A stretch of 64,000 nucleotides of DNA from Haberlea rhodopensis (Eukaryota; Streptophyta; Magnoliopsida; Lamiales; Gesneriaceae). The notes below the pieces were generated by a model that did no database searches, was not told where the DNA came from, and was given only the letters and a program-made list of their open reading frames with translations. The translations under genes and the position numbers were made by a program. Shown here piece by piece: positions 48,400-59,810 of the stretch; the first letter of the stretch is position 1; each line of letters begins with the position of its first letter. The DNA is taken from NCBI GenBank assembly GCA_907163345.1, contig CAJQUN010000020.1:6693722-6757721 (forward strand), read 5' to 3'.

Positions 48400-49522
48400 T
48401 TGTTTCTTATATGACCAACCTTATAACAATAAGTGCAAGTAGGGGAATTATGCTTAGATTTAGCCAACAAGCTTGTAAAAGTTTAGATTTGCTTGAAAAG
48501 CCTAGTCCGGCTTTATCGATGCTATATCGTTGCAAGCCAAGCAATTCTTCCAATTTTAAACTACTTTCACTAAACTTGCAAAATGATTTCTTCAAAGAAT
48601 TTAATTCATTTTTCAATGAATTATTTTCTTCATCTCTCTTGGCTAACTCAAGTTTGAGCAATTTGTTACTCATCTTGGTTTTGCCAAGAACATCAATAAG
48701 CTCATTATATGTTTATAATAACTCATCAAACGATGGTACCTCATCGCCGCTTTCCTCTTCTTCGTCATTTGCATCATCTTTGGCCATGAGACAAATGTTT
48801 ATTGCTTCTTCTTCATCGGAGTCACTATCACTCCATGTGGCCATTAAAGCTTTCTTCTTCCCTTTATCCTCATTCTTCTTCCTAGGACATTCATTAACAT
48901 AATGACCTTTATATTGACAATTATAACATGTTACCTCTTGTTTGGAATCATGTTTGGTGGCCCCAGAGGTCTTTGGCTTGTTGTATTTGTTGTAGAATTT
49001 CTTGAACTTTGTTGTGAACAAGATCATCTCTTCATCATCGGATTGATCTTTCCTCCCGACCAAGGCTATCCCCTTTCTTATGGATTTATCTTCCTCCTTT
49101 AATCCCTTCCGGGTTGACACTTCAAGCTCATGAGTCACTAAGGTTCCATGGAGTTCATCAAGATCATATGACGCACTATCTCCTTTGTTGGATTCAATGA
49201 TAGCCGTTCCCTTGGCATCCCATTCTTGTGGTAAGGCTCTAAGGGCTCTTCTCCATATTTGCTTTGGAGGATACTTTTCTCCAAGTTGGGCAAGCTCATT
49301 GATGATTTGGGTGAGCCTTCTAAACATTGAATCAATGTTTTCTCCGGACTCCATCTCAAAGGTTTCATACTTGAGTTGCAATAGATCGATCTTCGTCTCC
49401 TTCACTTGGTTTGTTCCCTCATGACAAATTTGCAATTTGTCCCAAATTTCCTTTGCGGTTGAGCACATCGAGATCCGGTTGTACTCCTTCATATCTAAAG
49501 CACAATGCAAAATAGTAATAGC
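48400..49522 (-). pseudogene. Copia-B gag, C-terminal part
   Basis: Retrotransposon gag. A 265-codon frame (48713-49510) has a UBN2-type gag region, a CCHC zinc knuckle CYNCQYKGHYVNECP and an acidic tail. A stop codon at about 48713 separates it from a further 88-codon frame that looks like a coiled coil (NNSLKNELNSLKKS). The 5' part of gag is at 51625-51876, beyond the gypsy-B insertion. Broken by the insertion and by stops, so not functional as it stands. Confidence 0.9.
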
Positions 49523-49527
49523 TTTAG

Positions 49528-51619
49528 TGTAGGGTCTTCCTACCTTAACATCATCTTATACACGTATCATGGACTAAACATCCATTCATAACATTTAGGG
49601 TTCCGGTTGTAGCTTTGAGCTAATAAGATTACAGGCCAAAACAAAATTTCAAAAGCTAATTAATTACATTCTCAATAATGAATGTTAAAGCTATAGATTT
49701 ATACTACTCCTAGAGTAGAGACTATCAAAATCTTGTATCCTATATTCGTCTTGCTCCTTTTAGCTTACTGCCTCAACCCGACCCTAGGCCCTTCGGTCCA
49801 AAAGTGTACCTACAGGAACAACCCATCATGAACATGTACATCATTACTTAACATCATAAGGTGATGGCATATAAATAAATGCATGAAAATAACCGTAACA
49901 TATACTTCGTGGTTAATCGTATTAACACACTTAGTTGTCCCTGTTTAGTCATGCATATGGGCATCTTACCCTATCGTATGGCATCTTACCATATCATAAT
50001 CATCGTGTGGCATCTTACCACATGGGCATCTTACCCTATCGTATGGCATCGTACCATATCATAAACATCGTGTGGCATCTTACCACGTGGGCATCTTACC
50101 CTATCGTATGTCATCTTACCATATCATAAACATCGTGTGGCATCTTACCACGTGGGCATCTTACCCTATCGTATGGCATCTTACCATATCATAAACATCG
50201 TGTGGCATCTTACCACGTGGGCATCTTACCCTATCGTATGGCATCTTACCATATCATAAACATCGTGTGGCATCTTACCATGTGGGCATCTTACCCTATC
50301 GTATGGCATCTTACCATATCATAAACATCGTGTGACATCTTACCACGTGGGCATCTTACCCTATCGTATGGCATCTTACCATATCGTAAACATCGTATCA
50401 TTGTATAAACATCATATAAACATTATCATCTTATAGACATCATCATCTTATCATAATCGTCATCGTAAACGTCATATCATCTTTGTTTATCATAACGTCA
50501 TCATCATAACTTACTTATCATAATCATCATCATAAACATCATAAATACTTGTGCAATCATTGCATAATCATAGTATAGAAGTATGGTTTACCGTCCGATG
50601 CCCATACGTTTCTTACGTACCTTAATTCCAAAAGTGGAGAAGTTGGATAAATTTATCTCCTTGATGTTGTGGGTACCTGGGATGGTCTACATAACCATAC
50701 AAATCGATATTAGAAGCTAAATATAGTCCAATATCCAAAAATTCCATCAATTAAGCCAAGAAAATAATTTTCAGCAAAATCGCTCTACCGATCGATCGGT
50801 AACTGTTCACCATTTCAATTTAAGCTACGGCTTTTCACCGATCGATCGGTCCAAGATACCGATCGATCGGTCAGATCGGTCACTTTCACCGATCGATCGG
50901 TAAGTAATGAAATTTCACCCCTCGCTACGCACTTGCATCGATCGATCGTTGCTCTGCCCCCGATCGATCGGCCGCTACGACATTTCGGGTAAACTCCATT
51001 TTTTGGCACAAAACTACCAAATAAACCAATACATCTTAAACCAAAGGCATCCCAACAACTTATCACCACAAAAACCTCATAAAACCATACCCCAACCACA
51101 TACAACACATACCCAAAACAAACCCACATAAATCACTTCAAAATCATCCCATTTCAAAGCCAAACATCATAAAAACTTTAGGAAGGGTTCCATACCTCTT
51201 GAAGACTCCAAATCTTAACAAAGATCTTAGAAACAAATATTTTGTGGAGCTTCCTTCTTCCTCCTTTGAAGAATTTCGAAAATGGGGTGAGGTTAGGGTT
51301 GTGAAAATGATTTGGGGATTTTAAGAGTGATTGGTAAAGTGAAGGGAAAAGGTATAGTGGGGGGTATATGGGTTAATTTAATTAAACTTGTACCCATTAA
51401 TTAACATGATGTATAAAATACCTCAACATGGTATTTTAAAAGCATCTACAAAAATGCATTAAACTTCCACTAAATCATGATTTCCTCATAATTGACAATC
51501 AATACAATTAAATCATGTTAACACTTCATTACCCATCACATAAATCAATTACCAACATAATTCATCATATAAACATAATTAATGCCTAAATTACAATTAA
51601 TTAATTTTGGGGCATCACA
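49528..51619 (-). mobile_element. Ty3/gypsy solo LTR (gypsy-B) inside copia-B gag
   Basis: On the minus strand it begins TGTGATGCCCCAAAATTAAT and ends GGAAGACCCTACA. A perfect target duplication TTTAG lies at 49523-49527 and 51620-51624. 2092 bp, no coding. It carries six GATCGATCGG-type palindromes (50785-50985) and a 65-bp minisatellite (49960-50400). A relative of gypsy-A. Confidence 0.92.
49960..50400. repeat. 65-bp minisatellite in the gypsy-B LTR
   Basis: About 6.5 copies with exact 65-bp spacing: CGTGTGG-type starts fall at 50004, 50069, 50134, 50199, 50264, 50329 and 50394. Each unit repeats GGCATCTTACC three times. Confidence 0.97.
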
Positions 51620-51624
51620 TTTAG

Positions 51625-51876
51625 CATTTTGAGAAATTAAAAGCATATCCGCCCTTGTAAAGTCGTCCATTTCTTTGGGGATATTTCTTCCCTCAACTTC
51701 CTTTAAAGGAATATGTGGACATTTTACAATTATCTTCCATAGGTAATAATCTACGGATTGGATATATAGAGAAATTTCATTCTTCCAATATCCGTAGTTA
51801 TCTACCGTGAAGAGCGGAGGCCAATTTGTCGATTGACCTTGAGCAAACTCATTTGCTAGATTAGCCATAAAAACAA
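51625..51876 (-). pseudogene. Copia-B gag, N-terminal part
   Basis: Starts MANLANEFAQ and runs through a DUF4219/UBN2-like region (NYGYWKNEISLYIQ) to the TTTAG duplication, where gypsy-B interrupts it. The frame on both sides of the insertion is in register. Confidence 0.85.
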
Positions 51877-51895
51877 TTTGATTTAAAAAAAAATC

Positions 51896-51912
51896 AAATG
51901 GCTCTGATACCA
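51896..51912 (-). other. Primer-binding site of copia-B
   Basis: TGGTATCAGAGCC on the minus strand, two bases from the 5' LTR; complementary to the initiator tRNA-Met 3' end. It fixes the element's direction. Confidence 0.9.
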
Positions 51913-51914
51913 CT

Positions 51915-53165
51915 TGTTGGAACCGAAGAGGGGGGTGAATGAGGTTCCTTGGCTACTTTAGCGTTTTAAAATGAATTTGCAAATAGTCGATTTTGCGCTG
52001 CGGAAGACTTGATGTCAATCGACAAATAAACAATATGAAGAAATAAATAAATGCGTAATATAAATAAAGCAATAAAGAACATGAGATTTTGTTACAGAAG
52101 TTCGGCGATGAATCGCCTACGTCTCCTCTTCCCGGCTAGAAAACGTCCAACCGAGGTTCCACTAGAACAACTTTGATCTTGGCCTTAAGGGCTCCAAGTT
52201 AGCCACAACATACTTTTCCCGAGTAACACACTCTTCATGAGTCTTCTTGGCCTTAAGGGCTCCAAGGATAGCCACACACAAACTCTTCACGAGTTACCCA
52301 CACTCTTCACGAGTCTTCTTGGCCTTAAGGGCTCCAAGGATAGCCACACCCTTGCATCAACTTTACTTGTTGATGTCTTATACAATTTCCAACTTGCGTC
52401 GGTGTTGGAGGACCTTACAATAATTCAAATAACTCCTTCACGGTGTAACAATACGAAGTACAAAAGCTCTCACACAATAAATGAATTACAAACTCTCAAT
52501 ACAACACAAATGTATGAAGTTTGCAATGCTAGATTGATTTTGATTGAACAAAGCTTTCTTGTAATGTACCCTCTTGTTTCTTCTCTTCAAATTGATCCAA
52601 AACATCCATACTTATAGTGTAGAAGGCTTCCAAGGCTCCTAGTAGCCGTTGCTACACATAAGGCTTGAATCACTCCAAGATCGTCTCGGTCATCGCCTCG
52701 GGCGATCACCATCACCTCGCTCCAACGGTCAAAATCTTGCATACATCGTCTCAGGCGATGTACTGATCGCCTCAGGCGATCGTCACCAAAAATCAATGTC
52801 GTAGCCTTCAATGATCATAAATTTTCATCGCCTCAAACGAAGTCCCGATCGCCTCAAACGTTCCAGGCATCGCCTCAGGCGATCTAGCCATGCGCGAGGT
52901 CCTCGGCGTCGCTTCAGTCGATGTGCGTGGTGAAGTCTTGATTGGTTGCCATCACCTGGAGCGATGGTCACCATCGCCTGGGGCGATCTTGCCCAGTCAT
53001 TACACAATTGATTTTCTTCAAACAATCAACTTTTCAACATTCTAAACATGTACACTAAGTAGACACATTAGTATAACAAACACAAGTTTTGTTGATCATC
53101 AAAACTCATAAATAATTCGGAGATAAATTAAGCATTAAATTCAACAATGCGTTTAAGGCTCAACA
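51915..53165 (-). repeat. 5' LTR of copia-B
   Basis: 1251 bp; palindrome array at about 52675-52990. Confidence 0.95.
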
Positions 53166-54190
53166 ATGCTGTTACTCAAAAATCTCCATTTTCATCACTT
53201 CAAAATCTCTCTTTTCACCATATCTCAAATAACCCTACAATGCTTCAACAAAACACATTAAAACACTTCAAAATACAACAATAACACTTTAATCTCAACA
53301 TACCAACTCAACCCAATTATATTTACATTTTCCCCAAACCAATAACCAATTTAAATTCTATCAACAACTCAATAACTTCATAAACTATAACTCCTTACCA
53401 TTTTAAGCTCCCAATCAAGCTCCAAAAGCAGACAAATGCTAATCCAAACTTCACAAGGAATTTAGAAAGAAAAAAAGATGGAGAAGTGTTTGGGGAAAGT
53501 GTAGAGATTTGTAGGTGTATTAGTGTGTAGTGTGTGAGTTTTATGTTATTGTGGCCCTTGCTTGCCTTATGTAGCAATGCAACATTTAACCAATTCACCA
53601 ACACCATTACACACCAACATGCATAACTAATCTCTAATTCATGGCATTCTAAATCTTCTAATTAATTCTCAATTTGATTACTCAAACTCATATAAAACAA
53701 GTTTATGATTAATTCACATGGTTCATCTAAACCATTTATTAATTCAATAATTATGACTAAATCATAATTTTCAATCACACTCGATTTATCTCAAAGCCGG
53801 GTTTAAATACAAAATGATAGTTATTCATAGTTATTCCTTAACTATCATATTAACTTTAATTTAATTAAAGTAATTAAGTTCCAGGTATCACAATAATAAT
53901 TGCTCATGCTTGGATAACGATCTAAACGTGGAGCTTGTCATGCTATATTGTTTAAAGATTAGAGTTACGTCGTTACCACAAACTATAACTTTTGGTAAAA
54001 CTGTAAACGCTTGATCCTACAATTGCTATCAGAGACAATGTCACGGGTTCGATTTCCATGAGTTACAAAGTAGTGCAATTATTGAGAGGGATATTGTTGG
54101 AGTGCAATAATTGTCCCTGCTTGGAGAGCGATCAAAACATGACGATTGGGCTTCTCTACGGTTTAAATATTAAAATTACAACGTTACAAC

Positions 54191-55984
54191 TATATAATTG
54201 TTGGGTACAATAATTATCCTAATGGACAGCGATCGCTTCCGATTATTGTATATTTATGGCGCATAGTGCCCAAAATTATTATCGACTATTTGACAGCTGT
54301 CACATTGTAAAATAGCCCATATTATATTTAATTAGATAAAACCAAGCAAGAAAAAAAATGTTTCTTACTTAACTTTTCCCCATGTATTAATGCTAATTGT
54401 TTTTGTTATGTGTCTTCTATGTGATTCTTCGGCATTTCACCATGATTCGATCCCTTAATACAACTTTTAGCTAACCCACAACTTCCATAACTTCTCGTAA
54501 CTTACATCCCACTTATCTATTAAATAGTCTTAAATACATTAAGTTTTTTTACAACATATTGAATTTTTATTAGAAGAAATAATTTATGAATGAAATATGT
54601 TATGTACACGCAACGGGAGTGCTGCTTAGGGGCGACTTTAGGAATGTTATGTGAATTTAGGAATTTTATTAAGGGGTAAAAAAAAGCTAATGACATAAAA
54701 AATAAACAAGGAGCTTTTCTTTCCAGCATCTCACTAGTACATCGAACACTAACACGATCTCGATATTCTCACTGGAAAAATGGTCATTTTTGAAATGCGA
54801 CCTCACATCACAAGTGAGAAATGGTTCTTAGCCAACGGTGATAGGCTCAATAAGCATCTTTGGTCGATACTTTAATCCTCTCTGTCACTCTTGAAACCTT
54901 GAAGAAAGTAATTATATATTTTAATCTATGAGATTTTTGTTCCGTTCATTCCGACAATAATTGTGTTCAAGATCATTATATTATGATGGACTAGGCGTCC
55001 CCAACTGCAACTACTTTTCACTTTGTTTTGATACCAGCGAATGTTCTTCATAAGATTCACAAGGTCATGACATACACCCGAATTTAAAGACTGTAGGTAA
55101 AAAAATTAAGTAAATAATTACAATATAACTACAATTGTTCTTGACAAGATCACGGGAGTTCATAGTTTGACTTATGTTGTGATATACTTTAGAATTCAAT
55201 TTCCAAAAACTCGACCTTGCATCTAATGGGACAACAATACCCTTATTATTTAATCTCCTCGTGCCCCTGCCTTAATTCTAAAACCCTAAATCTATGATGA
55301 CATTGTTTTTATAATGCACTTGAGTTCAAGAAACAAAAAAATTCTTTTGCAATGTACTTGGTTTTATTGTAAACAAAAATTGAAACTTAAAAGGCTAAAT
55401 CAAATTTATTCATATTTATAGTATTAGAAAAAGGAAAAGAAACCCATTATCTTGTACTATTATTGACAATTAAAGCTCTGAAAAAACAATTTGGTCTTTG
55501 TTACACTAGGATAGCAATGTGTAATTGTGTGGTTTGGAGCATTTTGAATTTCCAAAACTCGGTGGTTTTCAAAGAATCTAGCTTGGAAAGTTTTAGAATA
55601 CTTGATACATCGCCTTTGGTCTTGGCTTGTGAATAAAAAGGTTGGGTTGAAAATGTTCTCGGTAAACCATGGCTTCGTTTTCCCCTTTTATGTATAAATA
55701 TTGACATGTGAGTAGTATGGTCGCGAGGACATTTCGTACCTCATATTGTCATCCCGCACTTTTGAGCACTTCTAGTGCTCCTCTAAATAAACTTTGGAAA
55801 AACACTAGGATACATACTCCACGTATAAAATGCATAGTAGGATATCTAATTCCGCTTGAATTTTATAAGTATGGGCATGCAATATTTTTTTTATATATTT
55901 TACATTATACACTATGCCAGAAATATTTCTTTCAATATATTGTAGGCTTTATCTTTGAATACATCATCAAATAAAAATATGGTG
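54191..55984. other. Degenerate repeat-rich intergenic DNA
   Basis: Starts with another TGTTGGGTACAATAATTATC stretch resembling a TRIM LTR start (54202). Beyond it no gene, splice model or bounded repeat was recognised. Confidence 0.4.
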
Positions 55985-56220
55985 AATTATCCATTTGAAC
56001 AATAATGAATTTTACTCCTATTCTTTAAATAATTTCCTATTATGAATTTTTATGTCAAATCATATATGAGACAACTGTAATTTTTCGATTCCCTATTGCA
56101 ATATATATGAAGTGATATTGTAATGCAGCTATTCTATAGGATGTCCATCTATTATTGTTAAAATTAAATATAAAAATTGTAATAAACAAGGGATGCAACT
56201 ATAATTTTTCATAATAATAA
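55985..56220 (-). repeat. AT-rich MITE-like family M, copy 2 (inverted)
   Basis: The reverse complement shares GTTCAAATGGA..ATTC, CATAAAAATTCATA and TTGCAATAGGG-like phrases in the order seen at 26640-26975. Confidence 0.5.
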
Positions 56221-57289
56221 CTCCCTCAATACAAATGAGAAAATACTATCTTTCATGGGTTACAGCATCAAGTGTGATGTTGCACTTGTAGAGCAATGTG
56301 AAGAGGATATGAGTTTGGGCCCCAAAGGGTAAACGGGCTAAATGTTTGGGCCATATTGCAAGCAGTTATGAATTTGGCTGGAAAAAGTGAAACCAAACAT
56401 AATTTTTTTTGAGTAATTGAGTTTTGAAGTAAGATATATTTAATAATAAAATATATTTTATGCATATGAAGAACACATTGTTTTTAAATATAGTTTTATT
56501 TAAATTATAAATTTATTTAATAATTCATAATAGAATCACTTTGTTCATGCATAGCAAATATATTTTTTTAAAAATACATCGCTTGTTAGGAAATGATTTA
56601 GCAACCTGTGACAAAATCAATTTAAAAAATAATAAAATAAAAGAATATAATTTGTGAAAAAATATTGTGCATTTATCATTGGATTGATTGGTCAATATAA
56701 TAATGAACGAGCATAGTTAAAGTAGTAAACATTTTTTTAAAATAAAACAAACTATATATTAGCGAAATCAACCACGTTAGGAAGTACAACCCATCTCGTT
56801 CGGGGCGTACGTTCGCAAGAATAAAACTCCAAGAAATTGGCAGTGGCAATTGAAATCGAGGTTATCCGACTCTTACCTTTAAGATATTGCCCTAAAGATA
56901 GATTCAACCATCACAAATTATTTGGGATCCGTTGGATTGTATTTTGGTAAAACACTAACTGTAGGGTCGAACAACCGGAGATATCGATAGTTTCGCAGAG
57001 AAAATGTGAACAAGTGTCTCGTAATCTCTCGCCACGTTGTATTTTATAAACATCGAGAGGGACATTTAAATAATATAATATTATTTAATAATTTTTTACT
57101 TGATCATAAATCGACGTTTAGTCCAAATTTTTATTTGAATCAGTCTACTGGATTAATCGGGGAATATAGTCAAATGTGTAAAATACCATTAAAATTACGA
57201 GGTTTTCTTTTTAATCTTTTTAAAAAGGAAGTCGATGTCTGTCAACTCCAGAAAACTTATTTTAGGCAACTGTAAATGTGACAAAATGC
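56221..57289. other. Intergenic, nothing recognised
   Basis: AT-rich with one less AT-rich patch at 56760-57000 (TTCGGGGCGTACGTTCGC). No supported gene. Confidence 0.4.
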
Positions 57290-57560
57290 TAGTTATAATT
57301 TTTCTGTTTTAACAAAATTACGTTTACCTCACATGTAGAAAAAAATTATTATAATTTTTGATATTTAATTTGAGCACTAATGGATGGACTCATGTAAAAT
57401 AACTGTATTATAATATTATCCACTCTATTTTGTAATATATATATATAAATGAAAAGTTACAACTATATATAATTTGACATAAAATACATATTAGTGGAGA
57501 TATACATTATTATTTAAAATATATGAGTGAAATTCGTTATTGTTCAAACTAGAGTGAATC
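57290..57560 (+). repeat. AT-rich MITE-like family M, copy 3
   Basis: Shares TTACAACTA..ATAATTTGACAT and GAAATTCGTTATTGTTCAAA with 26640-26975. Confidence 0.6.
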
Positions 57561-57572
57561 TATAAATAAATC

Positions 57573-57745
57573 AACCTTTTATTTAATGGATATTATTTCT
57601 ATAAGTGAATTTTATAATAATTTCCTTCTATCCCACTTTTTTTATTATTAACTAATTCAACCTTTTATTTAATAGATGTTATTTTTATAAGTGAATTTTA
57701 TAATAATGTTCACTTTCTATCCCACTTTTTTTAAATAATTAAATA
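57573..57745. repeat. Tandem duplication, 86-bp period
   Basis: AACCTTTTATTTAAT(G/A)GAT and the following bases to TATCCCACTTTTTTT occur at 57573 and again at 57659. Confidence 0.85.
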
Positions 57746-58064
57746 TTAATTTTTAGTACGTACACATATTAGAGGTGCACAATTGTAGCTTTTTTTCAAA
57801 AATAAATTTTAAACATTTATCTTATTTGATCTCTAATTTATGTTTTTTACTCCATTTTATATATTAAAAGATAATGATTTCCTTCATAAAACGGAGTATA
57901 TATAACATAAAATGAAATACAATTAACATTGTATACATGTATATAACGAGGACAAAAAATTATATTGTTTAATAAAAATACATATGAGTTTTGAAAAAAT
58001 ATATATTTTAAATTGCCCAATTATCTCTACTACAATAAAAGATTTCATATGTCATAAAAAAACC

Positions 58065-59805
58065 TGTTAGGATCGATCGGGGATGGGTGACCTAGTCCAC
58101 ATCATAGTTCAACAAACCTGAGCTTTAATAGCTCGTGTTCTTTAAATAATTACACCAAAAGATTATATCAAGTTCGATTTATAAACCTAGCGGAAGACAC
58201 TCGACATAACTCACTCTAAAACCGATCAACCAATTGAAAATCATTTTAAAGTTACACAAGTAAAATATGTAACGACAATTGGTTGAAACATTTTATCAAA
58301 CACTTGAAATACTTCAACTATGCAGTAAAGAAAATACAAGCATTTGTTTACGGAAGTATGAAGGTAGTGTCATAATTCTATGTCTCTCATTCTGCCACAT
58401 AATGTAAGTATTTCACTAGAAGACTTTGATTAATACAACTCTTTGCATAAACCCATCTAAAGTGAGGTCACATTTACACCTTAGACTCCTAATAACTAAT
58501 CTATGCATATTCTTTAATGTCTCATATGCAAAGACCATTCAATCAGTTGTGATAAATCACCAACCGTTACAATGATATTCACTCATCTATTTTAGCTCAC
58601 AAATACAATGATTAGAGTGAATACAGATGTCACAAATGTTCCCTCAATGGATCTGATACAACAAGGAAAAAGTGCCTAAAATCTAGGGGTATGCTCTTAT
58701 CTAAACTGGTTATCTTTGTAGCTCCGCATGTTGAATACTGAAATGGGTTTTCTTGTATCTCACTTGGATTGATCTTTAATTAGCTTATTCGAGCTTTCAA
58801 GACTTGTATATATAGCCCCAAATAATAAGCTTTTAAGTCTTGTATGTATAGCCCCAAACAATGATACATATGTCATATACATGGGATATAGTCGCTGGAA
58901 AGTTTATGTACTATTCCTGAGCTTGCAACGATCATTTCTGGTTTCTAGGCTATTTTCTGAAAGTCTTCTGTTTTTGACTCCAACAGAGTTTTTTTTGTTC
59001 CAGCAGGAGTTTTGAAGTCCACTGTTCAAAGTCTGCTGCCCGAAGCTCTGCTGCGCAAAATCTGCCGCTCAAAGTCGAAGTCTGTTGTGCTGCTATATTT
59101 CAGTAGTTGTATTTCTTGATTATAGCCTTTGATTCGTTGATTTTTTGGGCAAGGTAATCAATATAAAGTTGTAGCCCATTGTCATAGCTTTTCACAGAAG
59201 CAAGAATCGCTCGATTTCGAGTTCGGAGAGATATATTTTCGAAATATGAGATGATATGACTGCTGCAAGTTTGCTGGATTCAACTGTACAAACCAAAATA
59301 TGTGGATGTTTTTTTTTTTACCAGCTTAGATTCCAAGTCAGTATTCGACTTCTGAAAATGATTTGTAGATCTTCTTCTTAGCTTTCTAACGCATACTAAA
59401 TTGCTTCGTTTCAATAAGAGAGCTGAGAGTTATAGCCAAATTACCACAGCTGATGCTGCTTCAGACAAGTTTCATGTGCAACTTCCAGACGAGTTTTTAT
59501 CATGGTTAGCATTAGGATCAAGTCTGATGGACTGAAACTTGTACAATTTTGAGTTGGCTATCGAAATTCTTTGGAAGCACGATGTTTCGATATCCGAGCA
59601 ATGAAATGATCAATTTAGTCTACTACGCTCGGGATCCAGCAAGCCTGAACTTCTCATTTCTGCAACAAAACTTAAAGTCATTTCTTAGCATATCATCAAG
59701 CTGTAAAAAGTCATCTGTGAACTGCACAGTTGATGAAATATGTTAGCAATATAATATGCTTTGTTAACATCAAAGCAAGATTATTCGGGTTCCGAAAACC
59801 CAACA
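58065..59805 (-). mobile_element. Copia-type solo LTR (copia-C)
   Basis: On the minus strand it starts TGTTGGGTTTTCGGAACCC and ends CCGATCGATCCTAACA. Flanks AAACC (58060-58064) and AAACA (59806-59810) form a 5-bp duplication with one mismatch. 1741 bp, non-coding, with an internal near-duplicate of TCTTGTATGTATAGCCCCAA. Confidence 0.75.
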
Positions 59806-59810
59806 AAACA

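Larger units (their letters stand above)
45795..53165 (-). mobile_element. Copia element, Sirevirus-like, gag only (copia-B)
   Basis: A perfect target duplication ATGCT (45790-45794 and 53166-53170). The 5' LTR is 51915-53165 and the 3' LTR 45795-47066, because the primer-binding site TGGTATCAGAGCC (minus) abuts 51915 and the tract AAAAAGGGGGAG abuts 47066. At least six CTCCCCC tracts lie at 47066-47980, and LTRs carry CGCCTCAGGCGAT palindromes; multiple polypurine tracts and palindromic LTR arrays are known Sirevirus traits. Inside is gag, interrupted by gypsy-B, then about 1.1 kb of AT-rich non-coding. Protease, integrase, reverse transcriptase and RNase H are absent, so it cannot move alone. 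Confidence 0.93.
42725..53892 (-). mobile_element. Ty3/gypsy LTR (gypsy-A), split by copia insertions
   Basis: On the minus strand it begins TGTGATACCTGGAACTTAAT at 53892 and ends GTTGGGGTCTTACA at 42725. Flanks GTAAT (42720-42724) and ATAAT (53893-53897) are a target duplication with one change. Removing the two copia insertions leaves about 2.3 kb, similar to gypsy-B (2.1 kb), so it is probably a solo LTR. The part at 45600-45790 carries seven ACCGATCGATCGGT-type palindromes. No gag or pol. Confidence 0.8.
42711..54190 (+). mobile_element. TRIM-like element split by nested retroelements
   Basis: The left LTR is in two pieces: 42711-42724 (TGTTGGAGTGTAAT) and 53898-54021 (AATTGCTCATGCTTGG...GATCCTACA). 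A primer-binding site TATCAGAGAC and a short inside follow, then the right LTR from 54095 (TGTTGGAGTGCAATAATTG), which is truncated near 54190. It belongs to the same TRIM family as 28867-29218 but is more diverged. The intact right LTR shows how the left one read before insertion. Confidence 0.8.

Noticed and set aside
48303..48902. 199-codon plus-strand open frame
   Set aside because: It is the antisense shadow of the copia-B gag frame with its CCHC knuckle; Ser/Leu-rich translation reflects the reverse complement.
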